The notes below the pieces were generated by a model that saw nothing but the letters and a program-made list of their open reading frames with translations, did not search any database and was not told the DNA's origin. 64,000 nt of DNA from Bacteroidales bacterium (GTDB lineage Bacteria > Bacteroidota > Bacteroidia > Bacteroidales > Muribaculaceae), in NCBI GenBank assembly GCA_019416285.1, contig DXXM01000010.1:1-64000 (forward strand), written 5' to 3'. Position 1 is the first letter of the stretch; every line of letters starts with the position of its first letter. This document shows positions 7,870 to 16,727 of this stretch, one piece after another. Made by a program: the position numbers and the translations under genes.

Positions 7870-9579
7870 ATGGATCGTAAACCAATAATCTACCAACTTC
7901 TACCCCGACTTTTCACCAACACCAACAATCACTGTATTCCGGGGGGCACATATCAGCAAAACGGTTCCGGCAAGATGAACGATATCACCGACACCGTGCT
8001 TTCAGGAATCAAGGAGCTCGGTGCGACACATGTATGGTATACCGGTGTCATCGAACACGCCACAAAGACCGACTACAGCGCCGAAGGCATCACGCCCGAC
8101 AATCCGCATGTGGTCAAGGGTCAGGCCGGCTCCCCCTACGCAATCAAGGATTACTATGACATCGACCCGGACCTCGCCGTCGACGTAAAAAACCGCATGA
8201 GAGAGTTCGAGGCACTCGTGGCCCGCACTCACGACGCAGGTCTTGATGTGATAATCGACTTCGTGCCCAACCATACGGCGCGCGTCTACCACAGCGACGT
8301 TAAACCGGCAGGCATCCGAGACCTCGGTGAAGACGACAATCCCGAGATGTTCTTCAGCCCCGGCAACAACTACTACTATATCACCCGTCAGCTCTTCGCT
8401 CCGTCGGTCGACATGGGAACCGGCAAAAAGGCATATATCGAATTCCCCGCCAAAGCTACAGGCGACGACTGCTTCTCGGCCTTCCCCGGAGTCAACAACT
8501 GGTATGACACCGTGAAACTCAACTACGGACGTGACCCCGGCAACTGGAGCACTCATTTCGAACCCATTCCAGACACATGGATGAAGATGCTCAACATCCT
8601 GCGCTTCTGGGCATCGAAGGGTGTCGACGCTTTCCGCTGCGACATGGTCCACATGGTACCTCTGGAGTTCTGGCAGTGGGCCATACCCAATGTCAAGGAC
8701 CGCTATCCGCGCATCAAGTTCATCGCCGAGCTCTACGATGTGAAAATCTACCGCGATTTCATCGAAAAGGGAGGCTTCGATTATCTCTATGATAAAGTAA
8801 ATCTCTACGATACCCTGCGTGGAATCCAGTGCTCGAACTACTCGGCGGCTACTCTGACCAACTGCTGGCAGACTGTCGACGGCATCTCCGGCCACATGCT
8901 CAACTTCCTCGAGAATCACGACGAACAGCGATTCGGCTCCAAATTCTATGCCGGAGACCCCGCCAAAGTCATCCCCTCGCTCGTCGTGAGCTCCATGATT
9001 TCTACCGGCCCGATGATGATTTATGCCGGACAGGAACTCGGCGAGCAGGCCACCGATTCCGAAGGATTCAGCGGTTACGACGGACGCACCACAATCTTCG
9101 ACTACTGGAGTGTGTCCACAATCCGCCGCTGGTACAACAACGGAAATCCCGACGGCTCGCAGCTTACCCCGCGCGAGCGCTGGCTGAGAGCGAAATACTG
9201 CGCCATCCTCTCGCTCTGCAACCGTGAACGCGCCATCTCCCAGGGCCGTTTCTTCGATCTCATGTATGTCAACTACCACAACGCGACTCTCAACCCCCAC
9301 CGCCAGTATGCCTTCATCCGCAGCTGCGACGGCGAGACTCTGCTGATAGCCGTGAACTTCTCGGCTGACTCCTGCGATCTCGCAATCAATATCCCGCGTC
9401 ATGCCTTCGACATGCTCAACATACCCGAAGGTGAGGTTGTGGCTACTGAACTCCTCACAAACGAACAGGATGTGAAGAATCTCAGCGCCACAGAGCCGTT
9501 CCGCACCATGATTCCCCCCTACGATGCCGTAATCTGGAAGATACGCCACCGTCAGGTCAAGCCCAAAACCGACAAATAA
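7870..9579 (+). CDS. GH13 alpha-amylase-family glycoside hydrolase
   Basis: Retaining alpha-glucan-active enzyme or alpha-glucosidase. All four GH13 conserved regions are readable: region I DFVPNH (130-135), region II GVDAFRCD with nucleophile D258, region III AELYD with acid/base E287, and region IV ENHD with transition-state D351. A short C-terminal beta domain follows. There is no signal peptide, so it is predicted cytoplasmic. The ATG at 7870 is preferred to the adjacent GTG at 7867. The product is 569 residues. It lies 6 bp upstream of the esterase gene. Substrate (maltodextrin, trehalose or other) is undetermined. Confidence 0.93.
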   Translation: MDRKPIIYQLLPRLFTNTNNHCIPGGTYQQNGSGKMNDITDTVLSGIKELGATHVWYTGVIEHATKTDYSAEGITPDNPHVVKGQAGSPYAIKDYYDIDPDLAVDVKNRMREFEALVARTHDAGLDVIIDFVPNHTARVYHSDVKPAGIRDLGEDDNPEMFFSPGNNYYYITRQLFAPSVDMGTGKKAYIEFPAKATGDDCFSAFPGVNNWYDTVKLNYGRDPGNWSTHFEPIPDTWMKMLNILRFWASKGVDAFRCDMVHMVPLEFWQWAIPNVKDRYPRIKFIAELYDVKIYRDFIEKGGFDYLYDKVNLYDTLRGIQCSNYSAATLTNCWQTVDGISGHMLNFLENHDEQRFGSKFYAGDPAKVIPSLVVSSMISTGPMMIYAGQELGEQATDSEGFSGYDGRTTIFDYWSVSTIRRWYNNGNPDGSQLTPRERWLRAKYCAILSLCNRERAISQGRFFDLMYVNYHNATLNPHRQYAFIRSCDGETLLIAVNFSADSCDLAINIPRHAFDMLNIPEGEVVATELLTNEQDVKNLSATEPFRTMIPPYDAVIWKIRHRQVKPKTDK

Positions 9580-9585
9580 AAACCG

Positions 9586-10647
9586 ATGAAAGGTTCCATA
9601 TTATATAAGGTGGCGATTGCTCTCGCCACCTTGTTTTTTTCCGCGGATACCGTCGCGGCAGCCCGAAGCGGGCTGCATCCAGCTGTCACTGATTCATTAG
9701 CCGCAAGGATGGCGGAGGAGACTACAGCTTTCCTGCGCTCCATGCCCGCAGGCCTCCAGGAGAGGCAGGCTGAGGCGGTCAGACAGGCTGCGGGAGGTGA
9801 TTGCAACGCGCTCGTAGCCGTGCGCAATTCACGCAACACGGTGCCCGAATTGCCTGAGGGTATCGTGACGGCTGAAATCGGTCCCGGAATGAGGATGTTC
9901 CGCAGGGCAGCAAGCGTCGATTCCATCCGTCCTGCACTGCTCTATCTTCACGGAGGCGGATGGTGTTTCGGCAGCATCAACAGCTGCTCACGTTATTGCG
10001 CGGCTCTCGCGGCGGAGGCCGACATCTGCGTTATAGCGCTCGACTATCCTCTGGCGCCTGAAAATCCGTATCCCACCGCCCTAAACAGTTGTGCAGACAC
10101 TTTTGACTACCTTATCAGCCATGCCGACAGTCTTGGAATTGACCCCAGCCGCATTTCGGCGGCCGGTGACAGTGCGGGAGGCAATCTCGCTCTTGCACTC
10201 GCTCTCGCCAAGGGTAAGGAAGAAAGCGGAAAACAGCCTCTGCACTCATTGGTGTTGTTTTATCCCGTTGTCTATGCAGGCGCCGACGGGTCGGTGTCGT
10301 GGCAAACGTATGGCGAAGGCTACGGACTTGACTCTTCGCTTATGGATGCCTTCAATGATGCCTATATCGGCTCTGCGGATGTTGAAAACCCGCTGATATC
10401 ACCGCTTTTCGCCACTGACGAGGCTTTGAAAGCCCTCCCGCCGGTACTTATGGTCAATGCCGAAAAGGATATTCTGAGGGACCAGTGCACCCGCATGGCC
10501 GCGCGCATGGAAGCCGCCGGATGTGAACTCCGCCGCGAGATTCTCCCCTTTACCATACACCTTTTCATAACCGTCGCCGGACAGCCTACAGCTTTCCACA
10601 CGGCAGTAGCTCTCTCCTCAGCCTTCCTAAAAGCTGAGCGGGAATAA
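9586..10647 (+). CDS. Secreted alpha/beta-hydrolase esterase, HSL/BD-FAE-like
   Basis: Hydrolyses short-chain or acetyl esters. A hydrophobic N-terminus (about 1-26) is a probable signal peptide. The HSL-type oxyanion motif is HGGGW (122-126), and the nucleophile elbow GDSAGG (194-199) holds S196. D295 (AEKDIL) and H325 (TIHLF) complete a plausible triad. The gene starts 6 bp after the GH13 stop, so the two are co-transcribed. It could be a carbohydrate esterase acting with the amylase or a lipase; sequence alone does not decide. Confidence 0.88.
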   Translation: MKGSILYKVAIALATLFFSADTVAAARSGLHPAVTDSLAARMAEETTAFLRSMPAGLQERQAEAVRQAAGGDCNALVAVRNSRNTVPELPEGIVTAEIGPGMRMFRRAASVDSIRPALLYLHGGGWCFGSINSCSRYCAALAAEADICVIALDYPLAPENPYPTALNSCADTFDYLISHADSLGIDPSRISAAGDSAGGNLALALALAKGKEESGKQPLHSLVLFYPVVYAGADGSVSWQTYGEGYGLDSSLMDAFNDAYIGSADVENPLISPLFATDEALKALPPVLMVNAEKDILRDQCTRMAARMEAAGCELRREILPFTIHLFITVAGQPTAFHTAVALSSAFLKAERE

Positions 10648-10652
10648 GCCTG

Positions 10653-10874
10653 TCAATATACGCTGCTGTCCGAAGGCAGTTGCTCCCCCGCTGTTTCGGT
10701 GTCGGCAGCAGAATTGCCGCGACTGCGCCCGTGACGGCGGAGTGCATCGGCGATTATCCACTGAATCTGCCCGTTGACAGAGCGAAATTCCTGCGCCGCC
10801 CAAGCCTCGATTTTTTCCATCGTGGCGACGTCGAGGCGGAGCAGGAAGCTCTTTCCGGCTTCTTTCTTAGCCAT
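10653..10874 (-). CDS. Small ribbon-helix-helix (Arc-like) DNA-binding protein
   Basis: A 73-residue protein. Residues 8-50 (SFLLRLD, then two helices ending IADALRRHG) fit an Arc/CopG ribbon-helix-helix fold, and the tail is polar. It is encoded 12 bp downstream of the SPFH gene on the same strand, so it is probably co-transcribed and may autoregulate. It converges with the esterase gene over 5 bp. The DNA target is unknown. Confidence 0.75.
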   Translation of the reverse strand: MAKKEAGKSFLLRLDVATMEKIEAWAAQEFRSVNGQIQWIIADALRRHGRSRGNSAADTETAGEQLPSDSSVY

Positions 10875-10886
10875 AGCGGACGGGCA

Positions 10887-11864
10887 TCAGTTATAAAGTG
10901 TGCCGGTGTTCACTACTGGCTGCGCGGGTTCGTCGGCGCAGAGAACCACGAGCAGATTGCTCACCATCGCGGCCTTGCGTTCTTCGTCGAGCTCCACGAT
11001 TTCCTCCTCCTTGAGCTCGTTGAGAGCCATTTTCACCATCGAGACTGCTCCTTCCACAATCTTTTCACGGGCCGATATGATGGCTGAAGCCTGCTGGCGG
11101 CGCAGCATCACTGCGGCGATTTCCGGAGCATAGGCGAGGTAATTGAGACGGGCCTCGACAACTTCGATTCCGGCCATCGAAAGGCGCTCGTTGAGTTTCT
11201 CCTCAAGCAGCTCGACAATCTCATGACTGCCGCCGCGCAGTGTCACTTCCTTCGACTTCGTATCCTCGTCATCGTAGGCGAATTTGCCCGTGACCTCTCT
11301 CAGCGCGGCGTCGCTCTGAATCTTCACAAAATTTTCAAGAGCGCGGGAAGTTGACGGCGACTGAGTGGAGATGTTGGTCTTGCCGGCGGAATCGACTGTG
11401 ACAACGGAGGTCTCGCCTGAATCTATATCGAACACCGCACGGTAAGTGTCGCGGACTTTCCACACAAGCACCATGCCTATCATCACGGGATTGCCCACCT
11501 TGTCGTTGACCTTTATGGGAGCCACATCCATATTGCGGATACGCAGTGAGATTTTCTTTGCGGTCATGAAGGGATTGACCCAATAGAAGCCGGTCTGACG
11601 GAATGTGCCGCGATAGTTTCCGAAAAATATCATGACACGGGCCTGGTTGGGCTGCTGCACGAAATATCCCCCTAAGAATATAAGAAATACAACCGTCACT
11701 ATGGAGAAACATATCCAGAGCGCGGGCGACTCGATGTCGGAGAATATGAAAAACAGTCCTGTGGCGATTGCGGGAAGCAGGATAAGATTGACAAAAAGCA
11801 TGAGAAAGCCGTTGTAGGTATTGCCCCTGTAGGTAAATTCCCTGTTGTCGGTGGTCGTTTCCAT
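10887..11864 (-). CDS. SPFH/band-7 domain membrane protein
   Basis: Stomatin/prohibitin/flotillin-type scaffold of membrane microdomains. Two hydrophobic segments (about 19-41 and 49-69) precede the SPFH domain (about 70-250), with a charged helical tail (KMALNELKEEEIVELDEER) near the end. It is 325 residues long. It has a good Bacteroidota promoter upstream on the minus strand and is followed by the ribbon-helix-helix gene. The role (protease regulation or membrane organisation) is inferred from the family. Confidence 0.9.
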   Translation of the reverse strand: METTTDNREFTYRGNTYNGFLMLFVNLILLPAIATGLFFIFSDIESPALWICFSIVTVVFLIFLGGYFVQQPNQARVMIFFGNYRGTFRQTGFYWVNPFMTAKKISLRIRNMDVAPIKVNDKVGNPVMIGMVLVWKVRDTYRAVFDIDSGETSVVTVDSAGKTNISTQSPSTSRALENFVKIQSDAALREVTGKFAYDDEDTKSKEVTLRGGSHEIVELLEEKLNERLSMAGIEVVEARLNYLAYAPEIAAVMLRRQQASAIISAREKIVEGAVSMVKMALNELKEEEIVELDEERKAAMVSNLLVVLCADEPAQPVVNTGTLYN

Positions 11865-11908
11865 AAGAATAGTTTTAGGTGATATTAAAATGATATTATT
11901 TTATATCA

Positions 11909-11939
11909 CAAAGATATGTTATTTCTTTTTTCTTTCAAA
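11909..11939 (-). promoter_or_regulatory. Promoter of the SPFH operon
   Basis: On the minus strand, TTTG (11936-11939) is separated by 19 nt from TATCTTTG (11909-11916), a close match to the Bacteroidota -33/-7 consensus. The SPFH ATG is about 45 nt downstream. Confidence 0.7.
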
Positions 11940-11955
11940 ATATTCCACATAAAAA

Positions 11956-11993
11956 CAGGTTCCAAAAATCTTTAATCAGATTTTCGGAACCTG
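11956..11993 (-). terminator. Intrinsic terminator of the dxr-rseP-rlmI-DPP III operon
   Basis: The 16-nt arms at 11956-11971 and 11978-11993 pair with one mismatch around a 6-nt loop. On the minus strand the hairpin is followed by a run of five T. It lies about 40 nt after the DPP III stop codon. Confidence 0.85.
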
Positions 11994-12035
11994 CGTTATA
12001 GGTTGAGTATGCAGTCAGTTACCGCACCGGAGTGG

Positions 12036-14063
12036 TTACTTGCTGTTGGCAGGGAGTGTGCGGTACTGCTCGGAGTAGCGGAGCACCTGGGGCAGATAGT
12101 CCTCGCCGTAGGTGATGGTCACGTCGGTGATGTTGCCGTCCTTGTCGGTTACAGGAGTGTAGACGGGGTTGACAAAGCCCTTGTATGGAGCGATGTTGAG
12201 CTTGGCATAGCGGTCAAGCACTTCCTTGTGGAGCACGGGGTCTACCTTCACGGCATATTTCTCTACAAGGTCACGGCCGGCGGCATAGTCGCCCTCGCTC
12301 TTGATGCGCTGAACCTCTCCGAGAAGCTGACCGAAGAGCTGGCGCAGTTTGGCATAGTCATTGATTTTGATGAATGTCTTGCCGTCACGCTTTACCATCT
12401 CGATAACATTGTCGTCCTTGCCCTTCTCGTAAACCCAGGCGGAAATGAGCTGACGGTTGCGCATGTGGGCCTCCTCCACATCCTTGCCCGGCTCGATACG
12501 CATGAGCTGGGTCATAAGTCCGTTGAGGATGTATTTGTAGTATTCAGCCTTGTAAGCGTCGGGATTGTCGAGCAGGCCGAGTTCGAGGAGCTTCGGGTCG
12601 GCGAGATAATAGAGCGCGAAGAGGTCGGCGCGGGCTTCCTCGAGAGTAGAGCCGTGGGCCTTGAGCGCGTCGGGGTCAACTCCGGGAAGCAGACGGCCCG
12701 ATGCGTGGCCGAGACACTCGTGGAGGTCAGTGTGGAGATTGTCGGTGATGAAGAGATACTTGTCCATGAGGTCGGAGGTCTCCTTGTCGATTACAAACTC
12801 CTCATTGAAGCCGTTGCCGTGAGAAGCCTCGTCGTAAGCCTGGGTGATATTCTCGAGTGTCACGGACTTGGAACCGTGGGCAGCGCGAATCCAGTTGGCG
12901 TTGGGGAGATTTATGCCGATGGGGGTTGCGGGATAGGAATCACCGGCGAGAATAGCGGCGGTGATAACCTTTGCGCTCACGCCTTTCACCTTGTCCTTGC
13001 GGAAACGCGGGTCGACAGGCGAGTTTTTCTCAAACCACTCCGCATTGCCTGAGATAACCTCGGTGCGGTGTGAGGCTTCCTCATTCTTGAAGTTTACGAT
13101 TGACTCGAAAGCGCCGGTCATGCCGAGAGGATCACCGTAGCTCTCGATGAAGCCGTTGATGAAGTCGACCTTCGAGGCGGTGTCCTCAACCCATGCGATT
13201 GAATAGTCGTCGAATGCCTTGAGATTGCCGGTGGTGTAGTATTCGATGAGCTTATTGATGACACCGCGCTGCGCGTCGTTTTCAGCATACTGCGCAGCCT
13301 TGCCGAGAAGCTCCACAATCTTTGTGATGGACTCGGAGTAGAGACCGCCGACCTTATAGGTCTGCTCCACGACCTTGCCGTTTTCCTTCACAAGACGGGT
13401 GTTGAGGCCCCATGAAACCGGAGTGGCGTCGGTGGTGTCCTTGAGAGCGTTGTAGAAATTCTCAACCTCAGCCTGGCTGACACCCTCGTAAAGATTGTTG
13501 GCGGAAGTGAGAATAAGGTCCGCGCCCTCGGCCTGGTTCACACGCTTGGGCATGACGGCGGGATTGAAAATCACCTCGTAGAGAGTCTCGACGTTCTCAG
13601 GCTGCTTGTCGGCGGAAAGTTTCGCCACATTCTCGGCAAGGAACTCACGCGAGAAAGCAGGAGTGAACTTGTCCATCGAATAGTGATGGTGGATGCCGTT
13701 GGCAAACTCAATCTGCTTGAGGTAGGTCTCGAGAGCCTTGAAATCGGCGTTCTCGCGGTCGCCGCTATAGTTTTTATAGACATTCTCGATGAGATCGCGG
13801 ATGGCAAGGTTGTATTTACCGTTCTGATCCCAGAGCATATCGCGTCCCGTGAGAGCGGCCTCTGTCAGATAGTAGATGAGTATGCGCTGCTGCGGGGTGA
13901 GCTTTTCGAAATCAGGCACTTTGTAACGGAGTACCTCTATGTCGGCAAAGCGGTCGACCGTGTAGTCGAACTCCTCGCCCTGATTTTCAGTGACGCCTTT
14001 CGAGGCACACGAAGTAATGGCCAATGCTGCCATGGCGGGATAGAAGAATTTTGATAATGACAT
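12036..14063 (-). CDS. Dipeptidyl-peptidase III (M49), lipoprotein form
   Basis: Zinc exopeptidase releasing dipeptides from peptide N-termini. The M49 zinc motif is HECLGH (448-453), with the second element EEARADL (475-481) giving the third ligand. A lipobox (AITSC, Cys19) follows a hydrophobic N-terminus, so the enzyme is membrane-anchored and probably periplasmic. The HECLGH variant, with Cys in the hexapeptide, is the form known from Bacteroides. At 675 residues it is of family length. It is last in the dxr-rseP-rlmI series and is followed by a hairpin terminator. Confidence 0.94.
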   Translation of the reverse strand: MSLSKFFYPAMAALAITSCASKGVTENQGEEFDYTVDRFADIEVLRYKVPDFEKLTPQQRILIYYLTEAALTGRDMLWDQNGKYNLAIRDLIENVYKNYSGDRENADFKALETYLKQIEFANGIHHHYSMDKFTPAFSREFLAENVAKLSADKQPENVETLYEVIFNPAVMPKRVNQAEGADLILTSANNLYEGVSQAEVENFYNALKDTTDATPVSWGLNTRLVKENGKVVEQTYKVGGLYSESITKIVELLGKAAQYAENDAQRGVINKLIEYYTTGNLKAFDDYSIAWVEDTASKVDFINGFIESYGDPLGMTGAFESIVNFKNEEASHRTEVISGNAEWFEKNSPVDPRFRKDKVKGVSAKVITAAILAGDSYPATPIGINLPNANWIRAAHGSKSVTLENITQAYDEASHGNGFNEEFVIDKETSDLMDKYLFITDNLHTDLHECLGHASGRLLPGVDPDALKAHGSTLEEARADLFALYYLADPKLLELGLLDNPDAYKAEYYKYILNGLMTQLMRIEPGKDVEEAHMRNRQLISAWVYEKGKDDNVIEMVKRDGKTFIKINDYAKLRQLFGQLLGEVQRIKSEGDYAAGRDLVEKYAVKVDPVLHKEVLDRYAKLNIAPYKGFVNPVYTPVTDKDGNITDVTITYGEDYLPQVLRYSEQYRTLPANSK

Positions 14064-14114
14064 TATTTGTAAAGTATCAAGTGTTAAGGTTAAAATCGGA
14101 GGAAAGATTGGCGC

Positions 14115-15305
14115 TTACTCGACATAGAGCACGAGGCCTTTGAGATATTCGCCTTCCGGATGATAGATGTTGACCGGATGGTCGGCCGGCTGAGTGAGCT
14201 GATGGAGTATTCGCACCTTGCGTCCCGACATGGCCGCGGCGGTGAACACCGCGAGGCGGAACTGCTCCTTGCTGATGGCCTGCGAGCAGGAAAAGGTGAA
14301 GAGAATACCCCCTGGAGCTATTTTCTCGAAAGCGGCGGCGTTGAGACGGCGATAGCCTATCATTGCGTTGCGCACGGCGCTGCGGTGTTTGGCAAAAGCC
14401 GGAGGGTCGAGGATAATAAGGTCGTAGGCACCCTTTTCCATACGTGCGAGGAACTTGAAGGCATCCTCTGCGTATGATTTATGGCGGTCATCACCGGGGA
14501 AGTTGAGGGCTATGTTGGCGTCGGTGAGAGTGACAGCCTTGGCCGAGGAGTCGACCGAATGGACGAGCGAGGCACCTCCGCGCATGGCGTAGACCGAGAA
14601 GCCGCCGGTGTAACAGAACATATTCAGAACCTTCGCGTCCTTGCTGAATTTCTGCAAGAGTGAACGGTTGTCGCGCTGGTCCACGAAAAATCCTGTTTTC
14701 TGACCCTTGAGCCAGTCGATATTGAACTTCAGACCGTTTTCAACGGCGATATTCGTCTCATAACCACCGATGAGATAGTCATTGACGGGGTCAAGACGGG
14801 CCTTGAAGGGCAGAGTGGTTTCGGATTTATAATAGACATTCTTGATTCCGGCACCATCAAGACGGGTCAGAGCCTCGGCTATGGTGTGACGCGCGAAGTG
14901 CATACCGGGGCTGTGGGCCTGAAGAACAGCTGTGTCGCCATACACGTCCACAACGCATCCTGGGAGGAAATCACCTTCGCCGTGAACCAGACGGAATGTC
15001 GAGTTGTCCGGGCGGATAAGGCCGAGTTTCTTGCGCAGATCCCATGCCTGGGCCAGACGCTCGGCATAGAAATCGGTGTCTATGCCGCGGTCGCCGCTGT
15101 CGAGCATACGGACAGCTATCGAACCGATTTCATAGTGTCCCACACCGAGCAGACGTCCGTCGGATGCCTCCACGCGGACAGTCTCACCCTCTTCGATTCC
15201 TTCGGGAAGAGTGGCTATGGCTCCGGAAAAGACCCACGGATGGAAACGCAGGAGCGATTCTTCCTTCCCGCGCTTGAGAACGATGGTTTTAAGTTGTGAT
15301 GACAT
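14115..15305 (-). CDS. rlmI: 23S rRNA 5-methylcytosine methyltransferase, RlmI family
   Basis: SAM-dependent RNA m5C methyltransferase. A PUA domain (about 1-75) is followed by the RlmI-type middle domain and a Rossmann methyltransferase with SAM motif LNMFCYTGGFS (227-237), DPPAFAKH (300-307) and the catalytic Cys340 in FSCSQ. The 396-residue length matches RlmI. It lies 21 bp after rseP and 51 bp before the DPP III gene. Assignment to C1962-type modification is by family similarity. Confidence 0.93.
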   Translation of the reverse strand: MSSQLKTIVLKRGKEESLLRFHPWVFSGAIATLPEGIEEGETVRVEASDGRLLGVGHYEIGSIAVRMLDSGDRGIDTDFYAERLAQAWDLRKKLGLIRPDNSTFRLVHGEGDFLPGCVVDVYGDTAVLQAHSPGMHFARHTIAEALTRLDGAGIKNVYYKSETTLPFKARLDPVNDYLIGGYETNIAVENGLKFNIDWLKGQKTGFFVDQRDNRSLLQKFSKDAKVLNMFCYTGGFSVYAMRGGASLVHSVDSSAKAVTLTDANIALNFPGDDRHKSYAEDAFKFLARMEKGAYDLIILDPPAFAKHRSAVRNAMIGYRRLNAAAFEKIAPGGILFTFSCSQAISKEQFRLAVFTAAAMSGRKVRILHQLTQPADHPVNIYHPEGEYLKGLVLYVE

Positions 15306-15326
15306 TTGTCGTTGAATTGATGCGGT

Positions 15327-16682
15327 TTATTTAAAGAAGGCTCGGAACACGTCGTTGCCGTTGGCATAGAGCAGGAGCAGAATCAGGAAAGCCATGCCGA
15401 TATACTGGGCCACGATGAGCACCTTCTCGGGCGCCTGCTTGCCGGTGATGATTTCCCAGAGGAGGAACATGACGTGTCCACCGTCAAGACCGGGAATAGG
15501 GATGATGTTCATGAAGGCGAGCGCCACGGAGAGGAAGGCGGTGATTTCCCAGAAGCTGAGCCAGTTCCATTTCTCTGGGAACATGTTGCCGATGGCGCCG
15601 AAACCTCCGAGGCTCTCGGCTCCCTCCTGCGAGAACACATGCTTCATCGAGCTCACATAGTTTGTCAGTGTTGTTGTGCCGATTTCCCAGCCCTTGGGGA
15701 ATGACTCGAAGAAATTATATTCGATGGTCACGGGCTTGTAGACACTCGTGATGGGGCGAAGCTGGAAGCCGAGTTTGCCGTGCTCGTTGGGAGTGATGCC
15801 TACGCGCAGCAGTTTACCGTCGCGCTCGACCGTTACAGTGGTCTTTTTGTCGGCATAGTCATGAAGGGCGGCAGTCAGTTCGGTAAACGAAGGTGTGGCC
15901 ACAGTGTCTACCGCAATGATATGGTCCCCTTCCTTCAGCCCGGCCTTGGCCGCAGCCTCGCCGGGAACTATACGGTCGATGTAGACCGGAAGTCGGTAGG
16001 CAAGAAAACCTTTGTCGTCGTTGAGGCGGAAGATGAAATCATCCGGGATGCTGATATTTACCGTGTCCTTATGGTTGCGGATTACGGTGACAACGTCGGC
16101 ATCGGCCATCTGATAGGGATAGTCGCCCTGCGAGGCGTCGAGGAGCTTTCCGTCGGCCATATAGGGAATGTCGCCGTTGCGGAAACCTACCTTCTGAGCG
16201 GCGGGAGCGAAGTCAAAACCTTCGGTGGCGGCGTCAAAGGGGATATATTGCGAGCCCCAGTGCATGGCTATGCCCGCATAGATGAGAATCGCAAGGATGA
16301 AGTTGAACAGCACGCCGCCGAGCATCACGAGCAGGCGCTGCCATGCCGGTTTGGTGCGGAATTCCCACGGTTTGGGCTCCTGCTTCATCTGTTCGGTGTC
16401 CATCGACTCGTCAATCATGCCGGCAATCTTGCAATAGCCGCCGAGAGGGAGCCAGCCGATACCGTATTCGGTATCGCGCCAGGAACTCTTGTTGGGGTCG
16501 GCGCCGGGTTTCGGTTTCGGCTTCCACTTGAACAGCGAGAAATAGGGGTCGAAGAACATATAGAATTTCTCGACCTTTATGCCGAACAGGCGCGAGAAGA
16601 TAAAATGGCCGAACTCATGGATGATTACCAGGAAGGCCAGCGCGACAATGAGTTGAAGAGCTTTTATGAGAAATGTTTCCAT
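15327..16682 (-). CDS. rseP: Site-2 intramembrane zinc metalloprotease RseP
   Basis: Cleaves anti-sigma factors and leftover signal peptides inside the inner membrane. HEFGH (22-26) lies in the first membrane segment, a PDZ domain spans about residues 225-290, and a later membrane segment carries the third zinc ligand in PGLDGGHV near residue 405. At 451 residues it is of family length. It follows dxr by 45 bp, a pairing common in bacteria. Confidence 0.96.
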   Translation of the reverse strand: METFLIKALQLIVALAFLVIIHEFGHFIFSRLFGIKVEKFYMFFDPYFSLFKWKPKPKPGADPNKSSWRDTEYGIGWLPLGGYCKIAGMIDESMDTEQMKQEPKPWEFRTKPAWQRLLVMLGGVLFNFILAILIYAGIAMHWGSQYIPFDAATEGFDFAPAAQKVGFRNGDIPYMADGKLLDASQGDYPYQMADADVVTVIRNHKDTVNISIPDDFIFRLNDDKGFLAYRLPVYIDRIVPGEAAAKAGLKEGDHIIAVDTVATPSFTELTAALHDYADKKTTVTVERDGKLLRVGITPNEHGKLGFQLRPITSVYKPVTIEYNFFESFPKGWEIGTTTLTNYVSSMKHVFSQEGAESLGGFGAIGNMFPEKWNWLSFWEITAFLSVALAFMNIIPIPGLDGGHVMFLLWEIITGKQAPEKVLIVAQYIGMAFLILLLLYANGNDVFRAFFK

Positions 16683-16727
16683 AAAGGGGATTCGGATTTT
16701 GTATGAGGGATATTTCTATGTTTGGAT

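Noticed and set aside
8002..9549. 515-codon antisense frame over GH13
   Set aside because: Shadow frame; GH13 catalytic regions on the plus strand are intact and the antisense product has no recognisable fold.
12003..13052. 349-codon plus-strand frame over DPP III
   Set aside because: Shadow frame; it also overlaps the terminator region and opposes a gene with the M49 signature.
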